Assembly (NCBI RefSeq): GCF_001751365.1
Contig: NZ_LJGT01000040.1
Location: 410,779-474,778, forward strand
DNA length: 64,000 nucleotides
From: Streptomyces abyssalis
GTDB taxonomy: Bacteria; Actinomycetota; Actinomycetes; Streptomycetales; Streptomycetaceae
Direction of reading: 5' to 3'
The notes under the pieces were generated by a model, which saw only the letters and a list, made by a program, of their open reading frames with translations, did no database searches and was not told where the DNA came from. A program made the translations under genes and the position numbers. Shown here in pieces: positions 1 through 8,698 of this stretch. The first letter of the stretch is position 1; each line of letters begins with the position of its first letter.

Positions 1-1
1 C

Positions 2-754
2 GCCGAGGTCGACGGCCACTACGACGACTACCAGTTCGCCAAACTCTCCGACGCCCTCCGCCACTTCGCGTGGGACGAGGTCTTCGACTGGTATGTCGAG
101 CTGTCCAAGACCACCTTCGCCGTCGGCGGACGGCCCGCCGAGGTCTCCCGCCGCGTCCTCGGCGAGGTGCTCGACGTGATGCTGCGGCTGCTGCACCCTC
201 TCGTCCCGTTCGTCACCGAATCACTGTGGACGACGCTGACGGGCGGCGAGTCCGTCGTCGTCACGTCCTGGCCCGCCGACTCGGGTTTCCGGGACGTGGC
301 GGCCGAGCAGGAGATCGCCACGCTCCAGGACGCCGTCACCGAGGTCCGGCGCTTCCGTGCCGACCAGGGTCTCCAGCCGGGGCAGCGGGTCCCGGCGCGG
401 CTCAGCCTCACCGGGTCCCCGCTGGCGTCCCACGAGGACGCGATGCGGCAGCTGCTGCGGCTCCAGCCCGAGGGTGAGGGCTTCCACGCCACGGCGTCGC
501 TGCCAGTCGCCGGCGGCACCGTCGAGTTGGACCTGTCCGGCGTCATCGACGTCGACGCCGAGCGCAAGCGCCTGACGAAGGACCTCGACTCCGCCGAGAA
601 GGAGCTGCGTCAGACCACGGCGAAGCTGGGGAACGAGGGCTTCCTGGCGAAGGCCCCCGATCACGTCGTCGAGAAGATCCGTGAACGCCGGTCCACCGCC
701 GAGTCCGACATCGCCCGCCTCCAGCAGCAACTCGACCGGCTTCCCACCGCCTAG
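2..754 (+). CDS. valS: valyl-tRNA synthetase, C-terminal part
   Basis: This is the last 250 codons of valyl-tRNA synthetase, which charges tRNA-Val in the cytoplasm; the 5' end lies outside the window. The reading frame is open from base 2. The visible part holds the helical anticodon-binding domain (FAWDEVFDWYVELSK, then LLHPLVPFVTESLW) and the C-terminal coiled-coil arm typical of ValRS, rich in Lys/Glu/Arg and ending in ARLQQQLDRL. A strong hairpin follows the stop codon, so valS probably ends its own transcript here. Truncation is due only to the window edge. Confidence 0.95.
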   Translation, partial: AEVDGHYDDYQFAKLSDALRHFAWDEVFDWYVELSKTTFAVGGRPAEVSRRVLGEVLDVMLRLLHPLVPFVTESLWTTLTGGESVVVTSWPADSGFRDVAAEQEIATLQDAVTEVRRFRADQGLQPGQRVPARLSLTGSPLASHEDAMRQLLRLQPEGEGFHATASLPVAGGTVELDLSGVIDVDAERKRLTKDLDSAEKELRQTTAKLGNEGFLAKAPDHVVEKIRERRSTAESDIARLQQQLDRLPTA

Positions 755-763
755 CGACCCGCC

Positions 764-834
764 GGACTCCGAGACGGCCGGTTGAGGCCCGGGCGCGCGC
801 CTGTGCGTCCGGGCCTCCGGCCGTCTCGGAGTCC
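764..834 (+). terminator. valS terminator hairpin
   Basis: A perfect 18-bp stem (764-781 with 817-834) is extended, after a TT bulge, by a 9-bp stem (784-792 with 808-816). It starts 10 bp after the valS stop. No U-run follows, as is usual for actinobacterial terminators. Confidence 0.75.
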
Positions 835-917
835 GTCTCTCGGGGCCCCGCAGCGGCAGAGCGGGCCGCACCTCCGCGAGCGACCATGGCGGCGGAACGC
901 GGCTCCGGCGCCCTACG

Positions 918-923
918 TAGACT
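918..923 (+). promoter_or_regulatory. -10 box, probable leaderless folC promoter
   Basis: TAGACT lies 7 nt before the GTG at 931. This matches the TANNNT -10 of Streptomyces leaderless transcripts and supports that GTG over the upstream in-frame ATG at 886. No clear -35 or ribosome binding site is seen. Confidence 0.5.
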
Positions 924-930
924 GGCCCCC

Positions 931-2496
931 GTGAGTGACCAGCCCCAGCCCCCTGAGCCAGACCCCGGCGAGAACCCCGACGCGGAGAACGGCGACACCG
1001 GACCCTCCGAGTTCGAGGAGATCATCGGCGCCGAGACCGACCGCGACCCGGATCTCGCGGTCATCGAGGCGGGCAGCCGCACCCTCCGCGCCCAGGCCGG
1101 GCCTCCGCAGGCCGACGTCGTACCCGGACGCCCGGAGGACCCTGAGACGGACCGCGCGCTGCGGGCGGTGGAGACGGAGCTGATGGGCCGCTGGCCCGAG
1201 ACCAAGCTCGACCCTTCCCTCGACCGCATCAGGGCACTGATGGACGTGATGGGCGAGCCCCAGCGCGCCTACCCGTCCATCCACATCACCGGTACGAACG
1301 GCAAGACCAGCACCGCACGCATGATCGAGGCACTGCTGAGCGCCTTCGACCTCCGTACCGGCCGCTACACCTCCCCGCACGTCCAGTCGATCACCGAGCG
1401 GATCAGCGTCGACGGCGCACCCGTCAGCGCGGAGCGCTTCATCGAGGCGTACCAGGACGTCAAACCGTTCGCGGAGATGGTCGACGCCAAGCAGCCCTAC
1501 CGCCTCTCCTTCTTCGAGATGCTGACGGGCATGGCCTACGCGGCCTTCGCCGACGCCCCCGTGGACGTCGCCGTCGTCGAGGTCGGCATGGGCGGAAGGT
1601 GGGACGCCACCAACGTGATCGACGCCGGCGTCTCCGTCATCACCCCCATCTCCCTGGACCACGTCGCCCGCCTCGGGGACACCCCGGAGAAGATCGCCGG
1701 GGAGAAGTCCGGAATCGTCAAGAAGGACGCCGCCGTCGTCCTCGCCCAGCAGCCCGTGGAGGCGGCCTCCGTCGTGCTCAAGCGGGCCGCCGAGGAGGGC
1801 GCCACGGTCGCGCGGGAGGGCCTGGAGTTCGGCGTGGTCTCCCGGGAGGTGGCCGTCGGCGGGCAGTTGATCACCGTCCGCGGGCTGGGCGGTGAGTATC
1901 CGGAGATCTTCTTGCCCATGCACGGAGCGCACATGGCGCACAACGCCGCCGTGGCGCTCACCGCCGTCGAGGCGTTCTTCGGGCTCGGGCCCGGTGCCGG
2001 GCAGCCGGACAGGGGCAGTCTCGACGCCGACATCGTCCGGCAGGCCTTCGCGTCGGTCTCCTCGCCGGGCCGGCTGGAGCTGGTGCGCAGCAGCCCGGCC
2101 GTCCTCCTCGACGCCGCGCACAACCCGGCGGGCGCCCGCGCCACCGCGGAGGCGGTCGGCGAAGCGTTCAGTTTCAGCCGCCTCGTCGGCGTCATCGGCC
2201 CCAGCAGCGACAAGGATGTACGCGGCCTGCTCGAAGCCTTCGAACCGATCTTCGCGGAAGTGGTGCTCACCCGTAACTCCACGCCCCGTGCCATGGATGT
2301 CGACGCCCTTGCAGCCGTGGCCGTCGAGGTCTTCGGCGAGGAACGCGTACAGGTCGAGCCCCGCCTCGACAGCGCCCTCGAGGAGGCGATCACGCTCGCC
2401 GAGTCCGAGGACGAGTACGCGGGAGCGGGCGTCCTGGTCACCGGTTCCGTCATCACCGCCGGCGAGGCCCGGCTGCTGCTGGGAAGGGAGCGGTAG
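931..2496 (+). CDS. folC: folylpolyglutamate / dihydrofolate synthase
   Basis: FolC adds glutamate to dihydropteroate and folates in an ATP-dependent ligase reaction of the Mur ligase superfamily. The P-loop HITGTNGKTSTARMIEALL lies near residues 117-135, followed by YTSPHVQSITERI and the MGGRWDATN motif. The C-terminal ligase domain contains LLDAAHNPAGARATAEAVG. The first ~80 residues are an acidic, Pro-rich extension not needed for the fold. I chose the GTG at 931 because a -10 box sits 7 nt upstream; an in-frame ATG at 886 would add 15 residues. The stop codon overlaps the start of the next gene, so the two are cotranscribed. Confidence 0.93.
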   Translation: MSDQPQPPEPDPGENPDAENGDTGPSEFEEIIGAETDRDPDLAVIEAGSRTLRAQAGPPQADVVPGRPEDPETDRALRAVETELMGRWPETKLDPSLDRIRALMDVMGEPQRAYPSIHITGTNGKTSTARMIEALLSAFDLRTGRYTSPHVQSITERISVDGAPVSAERFIEAYQDVKPFAEMVDAKQPYRLSFFEMLTGMAYAAFADAPVDVAVVEVGMGGRWDATNVIDAGVSVITPISLDHVARLGDTPEKIAGEKSGIVKKDAAVVLAQQPVEAASVVLKRAAEEGATVAREGLEFGVVSREVAVGGQLITVRGLGGEYPEIFLPMHGAHMAHNAAVALTAVEAFFGLGPGAGQPDRGSLDADIVRQAFASVSSPGRLELVRSSPAVLLDAAHNPAGARATAEAVGEAFSFSRLVGVIGPSSDKDVRGLLEAFEPIFAEVVLTRNSTPRAMDVDALAAVAVEVFGEERVQVEPRLDSALEEAITLAESEDEYAGAGVLVTGSVITAGEARLLLGRER

Positions 2497-2846
2497 TGCG
2501 CACCCTCTGCGCGAGCACACTGCTCGGCGAGTTCTTCGTGATCGGCTTCGCCGGCCTCGTCGCGATGCGTACGAGCGACCTGTCCGCGGGCACTGTCTGG
2601 ACGGTGTGCGGTGTGGCCATGGCGCTGTGTCTGCTGCTGTGCGGCGTGTTGACGCGGAGGGGCGGTGTGCAGCTGGGATGGGCGCTCCAAGTGGCGCTGA
2701 TCGCCTCCGGTTCGGTGGTCCCGGCCATGTACTTCCTCGGCGCCTGCTTCGCGGGGCTGTGGTGGGCGTCCGTCCATTTCGGGCGGAAGGTGGACGAGGC
2801 GAAGGCCGAGCGTGGCCGCCTGGAGACCGAGCCTGACACTGCGTGA
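2496..2846 (+). CDS. DUF4233 small membrane protein
   Basis: A 116-residue protein with three or four hydrophobic segments (for example GEFFVIGFAGLVAM, VCGVAMALCLLLCGVL and ALIASGSVVPAMYFLGACFA) and a charged C-terminal tail. It matches the DUF4233 family, which in actinobacteria nearly always follows folC; the biochemical role is unknown. Its GTG start shares a base with the folC stop (TAGTG), indicating translational coupling. Placement in the membrane is inferred from hydrophobicity only. Confidence 0.85.
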   Translation: MRTLCASTLLGEFFVIGFAGLVAMRTSDLSAGTVWTVCGVAMALCLLLCGVLTRRGGVQLGWALQVALIASGSVVPAMYFLGACFAGLWWASVHFGRKVDEAKAERGRLETEPDTA

Positions 2847-2962
2847 CGGTGGCCGGCGCGGCCCGTGTAGCCTCTGGGCATCCGTAAACCGGCCACATCC
2901 GGAACCCTGACGTCCCCGACGCCCGGGCGTCCGAACGCTTCATCCCCCGAGGAGCCCCCACC

Positions 2963-3376
2963 ATGAGCGAGCGCACCCTGGTACTGCTCAAGCCCGACGC
3001 CGTACGCCGCGGTCTGATCGGTGAGATCACCGGCCGTATCGAGAGCAAGTCGGACTGGGCCGTAACAGCACTGGAGCTGCGCACGCTCGACCGCTCCACC
3101 CTGGAACAGCACTACGCGGAGCACGTGGGCAAGCCCTTCTACGAGCCGCTGGTGGAGTTCATGGCCTCGGGCCCGTCCGTCGTGATGGTCGTCGAGGGGG
3201 AGCGCGTCATCGAGGGCGTACGGGCGCTCGCCGGGCCGACGGACCCGATTGCCGCGCCTCCCGGCTCCATTCGGGGGGACTTCGGAACGATTGTGCGGGA
3301 AAACCTGATTCACGCGTCGGACTCGGAGGAGTCCGCGGCACGTGAGCTGAAGATTTTTTTCCCCGACTTCAGTTAG
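2963..3376 (+). CDS. ndk: nucleoside diphosphate kinase
   Basis: Ndk transfers the gamma-phosphate of ATP to NDPs through a phosphohistidine. The 137-residue length is normal. The N-terminal strand TLVLLKPDAVRRGLIGEI and the active-site stretch NLIHASDSEESA are present, with His117 the expected phospho-acceptor. The nucleotide-loop region reads GPTDPIAAPPGSIRGDF. A ribosome binding site (GAGGAG) sits 7-8 nt before the ATG. A possible -10 TAGCCT at 2868-2873 would give a monocistronic transcript that ends at the hairpin at 3421. Confidence 0.95.
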   Translation: MSERTLVLLKPDAVRRGLIGEITGRIESKSDWAVTALELRTLDRSTLEQHYAEHVGKPFYEPLVEFMASGPSVVMVVEGERVIEGVRALAGPTDPIAAPPGSIRGDFGTIVRENLIHASDSEESAARELKIFFPDFS

Positions 3377-3420
3377 TGTCCTGCTGACGCGTCATCAGTC
3401 GTCAGAGCACAGATGACCTG

Positions 3421-3446
3421 GGGCGACCGGCAATTTTCGGTCGCCC
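3421..3446 (+). terminator. ndk terminator hairpin
   Basis: A perfect 9-bp stem (GGGCGACCG with CGGTCGCCC) closes an 8-nt AT-rich loop, 44 nt after the ndk stop. It separates ndk from the mre operon. The next 220 bases to mreB should carry the mre promoter; I could not pick a convincing -35/-10 pair there. Confidence 0.75.
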
Positions 3447-3667
3447 TTCGGCATATGCGCCGGGGTTCGGGGGAACGCATCACCCCGACACGACGTCACT
3501 GATTACAGGGACGACGGCTGTTGCGCCGACAATGGCGGGACACCCTCGCTACGTGTTCGAGTCCGCGTCTACGATGGAACCTCGCGTCTCCACAGCGTTA
3601 GCGCGGACCACCCTCTCCTGCCGTCCTCCCACACACATCGCTCCAGTTGGAAGGCCAGACGCATCCT

Positions 3668-4699
3668 ATGGCGAACAACATGTCGTTCATCGGCCGTGAT
3701 ATGGCTGTCGACCTCGGGACCGCCAACACGCTGGTGTACGTCAGGGGTCGCGGGATCGTCCTCAACGAACCGTCGGTCGTCGCCATCAACACCAACACCG
3801 GCGGCATTCTGGCGGTCGGCGCCGAGGCGAAGAAGATGATCGGCCGCACCCCGGGCAACATCGTGGCGGTGCGTCCGCTGAAGGACGGCGTCATCGCCGA
3901 CTTCGAGATCACGGAGCGGATGCTCCGCTACTTCATCCTCAAGATCCACAAGCGACGCTATCTGGCTCGCCCGCGGGTGGTCATCTGTGTTCCCTCCGGA
4001 ATCACCGGAGTCGAGCGCCGCGCCGTCATCGAGGCATCGACCCAGGCCGGCGCCCGCCAGGTGCACATCATCGAGGAGCCGATGGCGGCGGCGATCGGTT
4101 CCGGGCTCCCGGTGCACGAGGCCACCGGCAACATGGTCGTCGACATCGGAGGCGGCACCACCGAGGTCGCGGTGATCTCGCTCGGCGGGATCGTCACCGC
4201 ACAGTCGATCCGCGTCGCCGGCGACGAGCTGGACAACGCGATCATCCAGCACATCAAGAAGGAGTACAGCCTGCTCCTCGGTGAGCGCACCGCCGAGAGC
4301 ATCAAGATCACGATCGGTTCCGCGCACTCCCTCGACAAGGACGAGCACACCGAGATCCGTGGCCGTGACCTGGTCAGCGGTCTCCCCAAGACGGTCGTCA
4401 TCTCCGCCGCGGAGGTCCGCCGTGCCATGGAGGAGCCCGTCAACGCGATCGTCGACGCGGTGAAGACCACGCTCGACAAGTGCCCGCCCGAGTTGTCCGG
4501 CGACGTCATGGACCGCGGGATCGTCCTCACCGGTGGCGGTGCACTGCTGCGCGGCCTGGACGAGCGGCTCCGCAGTGAGACGGGCATGCCGATCCACATC
4601 GCCGAGGATCCGCTGGATTCGGTGGCGCTGGGATCCGGCAAGTGCGTGGAGGAGTTCGAGGCGCTTCAGCAGGTCCTCGACTCCCAGCCCAGGCGATGA
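3668..4699 (+). CDS. mreB: rod-shape actin homologue MreB
   Basis: MreB is the bacterial actin that, in Streptomyces, acts mainly in spore-wall assembly rather than vegetative growth. The actin ATPase motifs are intact: MAVDLGTANTLVYV (phosphate 1), VVDIGGGTTEVAVI (phosphate 2) and VLTGGGALLRGLDE (adenosine). I start at the ATG at 3668 (343 residues), with GGAAGG at 3649-3654 upstream; ATG 3680 (MSFIGRD) is also possible, while the in-frame TTG at 3647 overlaps the ribosome binding site. It heads an operon with mreC, mreD, pbp2 and rodA, all on the same strand with short gaps or overlaps. Confidence 0.95.
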   Translation: MANNMSFIGRDMAVDLGTANTLVYVRGRGIVLNEPSVVAINTNTGGILAVGAEAKKMIGRTPGNIVAVRPLKDGVIADFEITERMLRYFILKIHKRRYLARPRVVICVPSGITGVERRAVIEASTQAGARQVHIIEEPMAAAIGSGLPVHEATGNMVVDIGGGTTEVAVISLGGIVTAQSIRVAGDELDNAIIQHIKKEYSLLLGERTAESIKITIGSAHSLDKDEHTEIRGRDLVSGLPKTVVISAAEVRRAMEEPVNAIVDAVKTTLDKCPPELSGDVMDRGIVLTGGGALLRGLDERLRSETGMPIHIAEDPLDSVALGSGKCVEEFEALQQVLDSQPRR

Positions 4700-4844
4700 T
4701 CTGAACTGAAGCGATCTGCCGTGCGGTCTGCCCCATGCACCACACCAGTCCGCTCTGCGGATCGTTGAACGTTCCGGAGCACGGCAGCACTGCTCCGGAA
4801 GGGACACCGGTCCGACCGACTGAGGAAAGGCACGGCCGCCGCAC

Positions 4845-5783
4845 GTGAGGGACACCCGAGAGAGCCGGCTGCTGCTCGTCCTTCTGATCGCCATCGCGTT
4901 CGCACTGATCACGGTGGACATCAGGAAGGGCGAGCAGTCCCCGATGGACAGCGCGCGGCACGTGGCCGCCTCCGCCTTCGGGCCTGTGGAGAACGGGGTG
5001 GCGGCGGCCGTCGACCCCGTGGGGAACTCCATCGCCGCCGTCCGTGACTCCGGTGTGCGGCACGACCGTATAAGCCGTCTCGAGGCCGAGAACGCGAAGC
5101 TCAAGCAGCGCCTCGGCTCCAGCGACCGGCACCGCTCCAGGTCCAAGGAGCTGGACAAGCTGCTGAAGACCGCGGGCGCCGGCGGCTACGGACTCAAGGG
5201 CGCCCAGGTCATCGGCATCGGCTCGGCGCAGGGCTTCTCCTGGACGGTCACCCTCGACGCCGGCAGCAGGGACGGCATCGCCCGCGACATGACGGTCATC
5301 AACGGGGACGGCCTCGTCGGCCGCGTCACCACCGTCAGTTCCTCGACGGCGACCGTGCTCCTGGCCAACGACCCCGACTTCTCCGTCGGTACACGCATGG
5401 AGAAGAGCAGCGAGCTCGGCTTCGCCACCGGCCGTGGCGGCGACGCCATGACCGTCCAGCTCCTCAACGGCAAGGCGGAGGTGAAGAAGGGCGACCGGAT
5501 AGTGACTTTCGGCTCCCGCAACAACAAGCCCTTCGTGCCGGGAGTGCCCGTCGGGACGGTGTCCAAGGTCGACAGGACGGCGGGCGACCTCACGCGGAGC
5601 GTCAACGTCCGCCCGTTCGTCACCTTCAGCAAGCTCGACATCGTCGGCATCGTCGTCAAGCCGCCGCGGAGCGACCCCAGGGACGACGTGCTGCGTTCCA
5701 AGAAGCCGCCGAAGCCCAAGCCCGCGCCCACGGTGACCGTGACCAAGACGCCGAAGCCCAGTGCCTCGGAATCCAGGAGCTGA
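4845..5783 (+). CDS. mreC: rod-shape protein MreC
   Basis: MreC is a bitopic membrane protein linking MreB/MreD to the penicillin-binding protein. Residues ~6-22 (LLLVLLIAIAFALITVD) form the membrane anchor, ~74-90 (ISRLEAENAKLKQRLGS) a coiled coil for dimerisation, and ~105-270 the extracellular beta domain. The last 40 residues are Lys/Pro-rich (KKPPKPKPAPTVTVTKTPKP), probably a disordered extracytoplasmic tail. The start is GTG with GAGGAAAGG ~14 nt upstream. It lies 145 bp after mreB and 3 bp before mreD. Confidence 0.92.
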   Translation: MRDTRESRLLLVLLIAIAFALITVDIRKGEQSPMDSARHVAASAFGPVENGVAAAVDPVGNSIAAVRDSGVRHDRISRLEAENAKLKQRLGSSDRHRSRSKELDKLLKTAGAGGYGLKGAQVIGIGSAQGFSWTVTLDAGSRDGIARDMTVINGDGLVGRVTTVSSSTATVLLANDPDFSVGTRMEKSSELGFATGRGGDAMTVQLLNGKAEVKKGDRIVTFGSRNNKPFVPGVPVGTVSKVDRTAGDLTRSVNVRPFVTFSKLDIVGIVVKPPRSDPRDDVLRSKKPPKPKPAPTVTVTKTPKPSASESRS

Positions 5784-5786
5784 CCG

Positions 5787-6539
5787 ATGTACATCAACCG
5801 GATCCTGCTCTCGGCCGTCCTCGTCGTCGGTGCCCTGATCGCGCAGGTGAGCGTGCTGGCGCGGCTCCAGCTGCCCGGCGCCGTCCCCGATCTGCTGCTG
5901 CTGGTCCTGCTCGGCCTGGCGATGGTCTACGGCCACACCGCCGGCGCCGTGACCGGATTCCTCGGTGGTCTCCTCGCCGACCTCGCACCGCCCGCCGAGC
6001 ACGCGGTGGGGCGTTACGCACTGGTGCTGTGCATCATCGGCTACGTCGCGGGCCTGACCAAGCCGGAGGGCGCCCAGCACCGTTCGGCCACGGTGCCGAT
6101 GCTCGTCGTCGCCAGCGCGGCCGTCGGATCGACGCTGCTGTACGCGGGTGTGGGCACCCTCGTCGGCGACACCGCGGCGGGCCAAGTGGGGCTCCTGCCG
6201 CTGCTGTTCACCGCCACCCTCTACGACCTGCTGCTGGCGCCCTTCGTCGTGCCGCTGATCATGTGGGTCGCCCGCCGCACGGAGCGCGGCGTGATCACCT
6301 CCGACGCCTCCGGAGTCGGAAGTATGGGCCGAAGTGACAAAGGCGCCTACGGGTGGCTCAGTTCGGGTACGGGACTGCAAGTCGGCGGGAGCCTCTTCGG
6401 CAAGGGGCGCAACGGCGGGCCGGTGCGCAACGCCCGTAACGGCAAGGCCGTCCGGATGGGCATCCAGCGGGGCAGCCTGCTGGACAAGCCGGGGCGCAAG
6501 GGCAGGACCGGGAAGATCAAGGGGGTAAAGCGGCTGTGA
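5787..6539 (+). CDS. mreD: rod-shape protein MreD
   Basis: Integral membrane partner of MreC. The first ~170 residues are strongly hydrophobic with about five or six segments (for example ILLSAVLVVGALIAQVSVL, LLLLVLLGLAMVYG, LLPLLFTATLYDLLLAPFVVPLIMWV). The last ~75 residues are a Gly/Lys/Arg-rich basic tail (GRKGRTGKIKGVKRL), longer than in most MreD proteins and presumably cytoplasmic. The stop overlaps the GTG of pbp2 (GTGA), so coupling is expected. Confidence 0.9.
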   Translation: MYINRILLSAVLVVGALIAQVSVLARLQLPGAVPDLLLLVLLGLAMVYGHTAGAVTGFLGGLLADLAPPAEHAVGRYALVLCIIGYVAGLTKPEGAQHRSATVPMLVVASAAVGSTLLYAGVGTLVGDTAAGQVGLLPLLFTATLYDLLLAPFVVPLIMWVARRTERGVITSDASGVGSMGRSDKGAYGWLSSGTGLQVGGSLFGKGRNGGPVRNARNGKAVRMGIQRGSLLDKPGRKGRTGKIKGVKRL

Positions 6540-8698
6540 GCAACATCCCTGAGACCGGACGCAGTCACCGGGTGACCATCCGGCTCGTCGCCATCCAGAT
6601 CCTGGTGATGTCCCTTCTGCTCACCCTCGGCGGACGCCTGTGGTATCTCCAGGTCCGCAACGGCGACGAGTACCAGAGGGAAGCCGCGGGCAACCACGTG
6701 CAGCAGGTCGTGCAGCCCGCGACCCGTGGCGCCATCCTCGACGCGCGCGGCGTGCCCATCGCCGACAACGAGACACGCCTGGTCGTCTCCGCCTCCCGCA
6801 CCGAGCTGATGAAGATGGACGACGAGGGCAAGGCCGTACTCTCCCGGCTGGCCGGCGTCCTCGACATGAGCCCGAAGACCGTGCAGGAGAAGGTCCGGCT
6901 CTGCGACGCGAAGACGCCGCAGCCCTGCTGGAACGGCTCGCCCTACCAGCCCATCCCGGTCACCGACGACGCCACCACGCAGCAGGCGCTGCAGATCCGC
7001 GAACGTGCGGAGGACTTCCCCGGCATCACCGCCGAGCCCACCGCCGTACGCCGCTACCCGGCGCCCTACGGCTCCCACACCTCCCAGGTCCTCGGCTACC
7101 TCTCGCCCGTCACGGACGAGGAGATCAAGAAGACCAAGAACACCGACTCGCCGTTCCTCTCCTCCGACGAGATCGGCCGGTCGGGCCTGGAGCGTACGTA
7201 CGACGCCATACTGCGCGGCAGTTCGGGCGTGACGCGGTACGAGGTGGACAACCTGGGCCGCGTCATGGGACGGGCCAAGAGCGACAAGGCCGAGCCGGGC
7301 TCCAGCCTCGTCACGAGCATCGACTCTCGCGTCCAGGCCGTCACCGAGAACGAGCTGCTCACGGCCATGAAGAACGCCCGCAAGGAGCACGACAAGAACA
7401 CCAACAGGAACTACAAGGCGGACGCCGGCGCGGCCGTCGTCATGGAGAACAAGACCGGCCGGGTCGTGGCGATGGCCTCCAACCCGGAGTACGACCCGAA
7501 CGAGTGGGTCGGCGGCATCTCCGGCAAGAAGTACAAGCAGCTCACCGGGAAGAAGTCCAACTACCCGCTGCTCAACCGCTCCATCCAGGGTCTCTCGGCG
7601 CCCGGTTCCGTCTTCAAGGTCATCTCCACCGCCGCGGCGGTGAAGGCCGGCAACAAGTTCGGCGGCAACTACAACTGCTCGTCCTCGTACAACGTCGGCG
7701 GACAGACCTTCAAGAACTACGAGTCGAAGAGCTACGGGACCATCGACCTCGCCCGTGCGCTGGAGGTCTCCTGCGACACCGTCTTCTACGACCTCGCCTA
7801 CAAGCAGTGGCTCAAGGACGGCGGCAACAACCCGAAGAAGAACGCCAAGGACCACTTCTACAAGACCGCCCACGAGTTCGGCCTCGGCAAGAAGACCGGC
7901 GTCGACCTGCCCAACGAGGTCGAGGGCCGCGTCCCGGACCGCCAGTGGAAGAAGGACTACTGGAAGGCCAACAAGGACGCCTGGTGCAAGCAGGCCAAGG
8001 ACCCCAAGTCCTACGCGGACAAGATCGCCAAGGAGAACTGCGTCTCCGGCATGAAGATGCGCGCCGGTGACAGCGTCAACTACTCCATCGGGCAGGGCGA
8101 CACGCTCGTCACCCCGATCCAGATGGCCACCATCTACTCCGGGATCGCCAACGGCGGCACCATGTACGACCCCACCCTGGGCAAGGCCACCATCGGGCCG
8201 AAGGGCAAGACCATAAAGGAGATCGAGCCGACGGAGCACGGCAAGCTCCCGGTCAAGAAGGACATCCTGAAGAAGATCGACAAGGCGCTCGCCGGTGTCG
8301 CCGAACGAGGCACCGCGGCCTGGCGCTTCGGGGACGCGGGCTGGCCCCAGGACAAGATCAAGATGCACGCCAAGACGGGTACGGCCGAGGTGGCGGGCAA
8401 GCAGACCACGTCCTGGTTCACGACCTACACCAAGGACTACACGATCGTCATGACGATCTCGCAGGGCGGCACCGGCTCCGGCGCCTCCGGCCCGGCGGTG
8501 CGCAACATCTACAACGCCATCTACGGCGTCAACGCCGACGGCGAGATCGACGAGGACGCCGCGCTCCTCCCGCACCCCGACGAAGACCTTCCGAAGGTCG
8601 ACAGCCACGGCAACATCGAGGCCAGGGACGACAAGGACTTCAAGAAGCGGGCCGAGCGCGCGACGAAGGGCGGACCGCCCGCCGGAGCCGCCGGATGA
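6536..8698 (+). CDS. mrdA: penicillin-binding protein 2, class B transpeptidase
   Basis: PBP2 is the D,D-transpeptidase that works with RodA to make elongasome or spore-wall peptidoglycan. Residues ~10-35 are the single membrane anchor, followed by the dimerisation domain (RGAILDARGVPIADN) and the transpeptidase domain. Catalytic Ser358 lies in the SVFK tetrad (SAPGSVFKVIS), YSIGQGD follows near residue 518, and the KTG box is at Lys613 (HAKTGTAEV). Length (720 aa) exceeds E. coli PBP2 because of Lys-rich insertions in the catalytic domain. The C-terminal ~40 residues are charged and probably disordered. Both ends overlap neighbours by 4 bp. Confidence 0.95.
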   Translation: MSNIPETGRSHRVTIRLVAIQILVMSLLLTLGGRLWYLQVRNGDEYQREAAGNHVQQVVQPATRGAILDARGVPIADNETRLVVSASRTELMKMDDEGKAVLSRLAGVLDMSPKTVQEKVRLCDAKTPQPCWNGSPYQPIPVTDDATTQQALQIRERAEDFPGITAEPTAVRRYPAPYGSHTSQVLGYLSPVTDEEIKKTKNTDSPFLSSDEIGRSGLERTYDAILRGSSGVTRYEVDNLGRVMGRAKSDKAEPGSSLVTSIDSRVQAVTENELLTAMKNARKEHDKNTNRNYKADAGAAVVMENKTGRVVAMASNPEYDPNEWVGGISGKKYKQLTGKKSNYPLLNRSIQGLSAPGSVFKVISTAAAVKAGNKFGGNYNCSSSYNVGGQTFKNYESKSYGTIDLARALEVSCDTVFYDLAYKQWLKDGGNNPKKNAKDHFYKTAHEFGLGKKTGVDLPNEVEGRVPDRQWKKDYWKANKDAWCKQAKDPKSYADKIAKENCVSGMKMRAGDSVNYSIGQGDTLVTPIQMATIYSGIANGGTMYDPTLGKATIGPKGKTIKEIEPTEHGKLPVKKDILKKIDKALAGVAERGTAAWRFGDAGWPQDKIKMHAKTGTAEVAGKQTTSWFTTYTKDYTIVMTISQGGTGSGASGPAVRNIYNAIYGVNADGEIDEDAALLPHPDEDLPKVDSHGNIEARDDKDFKKRAERATKGGPPAGAAG

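Noticed and set aside
913..3099. 728-codon antisense open frame over folC and ndk
   Set aside because: Arises from high G+C on the opposite strand; composition is Arg/Gly/Ala-rich without domain motifs, while the plus strand encodes clear FolC and Ndk.
2963..3376. Ndk suspected of being horizontally acquired because of unusual loop residues
   Set aside because: All catalytic residues and length are normal and it keeps its core position; without an alignment the divergence cannot be called unusual.
6347..8608. 753-codon antisense open frame over pbp2
   Set aside because: No recognisable family and lies wholly opposite a well-supported PBP2; a composition shadow.
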